From: Caprimulgus europaeus
Taxonomy: Eukaryota > Chordata > Aves > Caprimulgiformes > Caprimulgidae
Direction of reading: 5' to 3'
Length of the DNA stretch: 64,000 nt
NCBI GenBank assembly: GCA_907165065.1
Contig: OU015533.1
Coordinates: 24,754,578-24,818,577, forward strand
Every line of letters begins with the position of its first letter. The first letter of the stretch is position 1. The position numbers and the translations under genes are program-made. Below are positions 61,796-64,000 of the stretch, piece by piece. Under the pieces are notes generated by a model. The model was given only the letters and a program-made list of their open reading frames with translations. It made no database searches and was not told the origin of the DNA.

Positions 61796-64000
61796 CTGTA
61801 ATAGAAATGCTTTTTATAAGCAAGCGTCCTCCCCAGTGAAACTGGTTTAGAACAATAGCAAAGCTTTTAAGTTCTTTATCAAAAAGGCAGACTTATGTAA
61901 CTGAGGCTTATTCTCTTAATGCTACAAAATTATCTAAATAAAATATGGGTCTATACGACTTTTCTGAAGCATGTGCACTGATGGTTTCATTCACACACAG
62001 CTCATAGAAACTAAGGAATTTGCTCCAATTGATAAAGTAATACATGAATTAGCCAGAGGATAAATATATTCTCTCCTAAGTCAGCTCACAGACAACATGA
62101 AGCTACAGAATGAGTTGTGTCACATTAAGAAAGTCATTTTCAGGTGAAAAAAAAAACAGAAATTGAAAAGTTTGCCGAAGCAAGATTTTTTCGGTATGAT
62201 ATTATAAACTGTAAAAGCTGATTAAAAATAATGATGGGGGCTGTCTGAAGTAACTATAATATCCATACTGCAAAATGTATTTTAAAATACTGATGTTCCA
62301 TCCTGGTATTAAATATCACTCTTAAAGATCAGCAGAAGAGGGCTTTAGAGTTGGAGGATAACCAGGTTTCAAAGTCACCAAGCAATGTAACATCACTGTA
62401 GCACTAAACACGAGTATTAAGGTTATTACTAAAAAATTGCAATTTAAAGTTTAGTCTACGTTGATGGTCTAAGTGCAGTTAGTTTTGAGCAGCTGTGTAT
62501 AAACTAGAGGTCAACAGGTGCCAAATACTGCTAATCAGTTGGCCTCTGGCTCATCACAGTCAGTCATTACTGGACAGTTAACAATGACCTACATTTCCTG
62601 GAAATCGGCTACCCCTTGCTCCTCCAGTGTTTCAGAGGGCAAATTAAACTCTGCTATTTCAGGAAAACCACCCAGTTAATATTATTTGATTTGGCTACAA
62701 TTTATTTTAATATATTACGTAAGGCTGTTTTTTGCAGGGGAAGGGAGTTGGTGGATTGTTTGGGTTTTTTACTGTTCAAATATTCAATACTTTTAAGGGC
62801 TGGAGTTTGGACTATTTCTTTCTGCGAAGAAAATCTAACACTCAAAAATCATCAGTCTGGATGTTAGCCGATACAGAATTTTAATACTTAGTAGCCACAT
62901 TTGTCAGATGGGTAAATGCCAGCAATTTCTAGCTGGTGCCTGGGAGTTTTGATTTTATGGCATGTTTCATTATTCTCAAAACTCCCCTTTTGCGGCAGCA
63001 CAAAAAAATAATGTTCGGTGCTGGGCATTTTCATCGGGCTGTCACACTGCAAATAATACAGCAAACATTAGATTTCATTTAAACAAAACCTTGCTGATTC
63101 AGTTCTACACCCAAGATACATTTATTTTGCTACCATATCAAATTAAAACACTCCCTTATCTCCAAAGACTATTTTCAAATAGAAAAGCAAAGTAACCTGA
63201 AAGCCAAATCATGTTGCCATTCAAAACGATCACTCTGTACAACAGCTAGGGCAAAAAGCCTTAAGGCAAGCCCACATGTGAACAAACCAATTCAGTATTC
63301 TCACCTCCTTGTTCAAAATTCTATACCCTTAGCATTCATATTTATGCATGGCATGAACTACTTCTACCAGCCACTAAAAAGTTTAGTCTTCTCTAAAATT
63401 GGGCAGCTACACACAATGTCTGTGGGTAACACCATGCAGGCATTCCCAAGTCTGAGACGTATCTAACATACCTTGCTAGGAGAGACCAAACTCAGCTTTA
63501 ATGGCCAGCGATGAAGAAGCTGAAATAATTACAGTGCCTGCCCAAGACAATGTTTGGTCTCTCCAAATTGGCAGGGTAAAATGAACTAATTAAGTTCTGC
63601 AGTAATTGGAGATATTGCAATATGGAATAGCTTCATTAAGGGCCAGTAGTTTACCAGATGCTCAATGTCTCCTTCTGCAGTAGATTCAAAACAGTTTTCT
63701 AGTCTCAGAGCATTTGCAATATGTTCTGGATAAAACTGCAGGATCTGGATTTTAGGGCTCACTTCTGAATTATTCATTTACAAGGCACCATTAAAAGTGT
63801 GACTCAAAAGATCTTTTTTGTGTGCATATAATGCACAAGGCCGTGAATTAACAGAGCTGTTTTCCTCCACAAGTTGCAACGGACTACAGCACAAAAATAG
63901 CAGAACTAGTGCTCAGTTTCACTTTAAATCACAAAAAAAAGTGATTAAAAAAAAAGAGGTACAGAAGGCATTACATGCTTTCCTTAAGAAAAACCACATT
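61796..64000 (-). other. NFE2L2: NFE2L2 intron 1 (partial)
   Basis: The sequence upstream of exon 2 to the window edge. No exon 1, CpG island or alternative first exon is visible, so the main promoter is further right. Confidence 0.8.

Overview
This is a vertebrate genomic window, almost certainly from a bird. It carries two intact multi-exon nuclear genes with GT-AG introns, CpG-island promoters and short introns. The NRF2 protein reads like the avian orthologue, and there is a CR1-like 3' tail. The gene order HNRNPA3 (+) then NFE2L2 (-), arranged tail to tail, is the conserved vertebrate order. In mammals and chicken these genes lie at the far end of the gene desert beyond HOXD-MTX2, the 'telomeric domain' (T-DOM) that regulates HoxD. 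The first 35 kb is therefore best read as the distal end of that desert. I saw no convincing protein-coding gene there. It holds an orphan CpG island (about 13.9-14.3 kb), three strong CTCF-like sites, two perfect CRE palindromes, motif-dense AT-rich patches, a 160-bp perfect (GGGAAA)n array, a decayed CR1 tail, and a recognisable old LINE reverse-transcriptase relic at 24.55-24.79 kb.

From 35.4 to 48.4 kb lies HNRNPA3, encoding hnRNP A3, a nuclear RNA-binding protein with two RRMs and a Gly-rich tail. Nine common coding exons (44185-47812) were placed by splice sites and reading frame. The 5' part is unusual. The CpG-island promoter has an ATG that is followed after six bases by a splice donor. 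Intron 1 holds a second ATG-bearing exon and two further small candidate exons, all in phase 0. A second GC-rich promoter-like block at 41.2-41.4 kb repeats the core of the first promoter.

From 48.4 to 56.6 kb is tail-to-tail intergenic DNA with extra poly(A) signals but no recognisable gene. From 56.6 kb to the right edge is NFE2L2 (NRF2, minus strand): the 3' UTR and coding exons 2-5 are complete, and exon 1 lies outside the window. The KEAP1-binding DLG and ETGE motifs, the DSGIS phosphodegron, the CNC-bZIP and the C-terminal Neh3 motif are intact, but the second beta-TrCP site is altered. The 3' UTR has seed matches for miR-153, miR-27 and miR-144, all reported regulators of mammalian NRF2.

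The two genes have separate jobs (RNA processing; antioxidant transcription). Their shared context is the boundary between the HoxD desert and the next domain.
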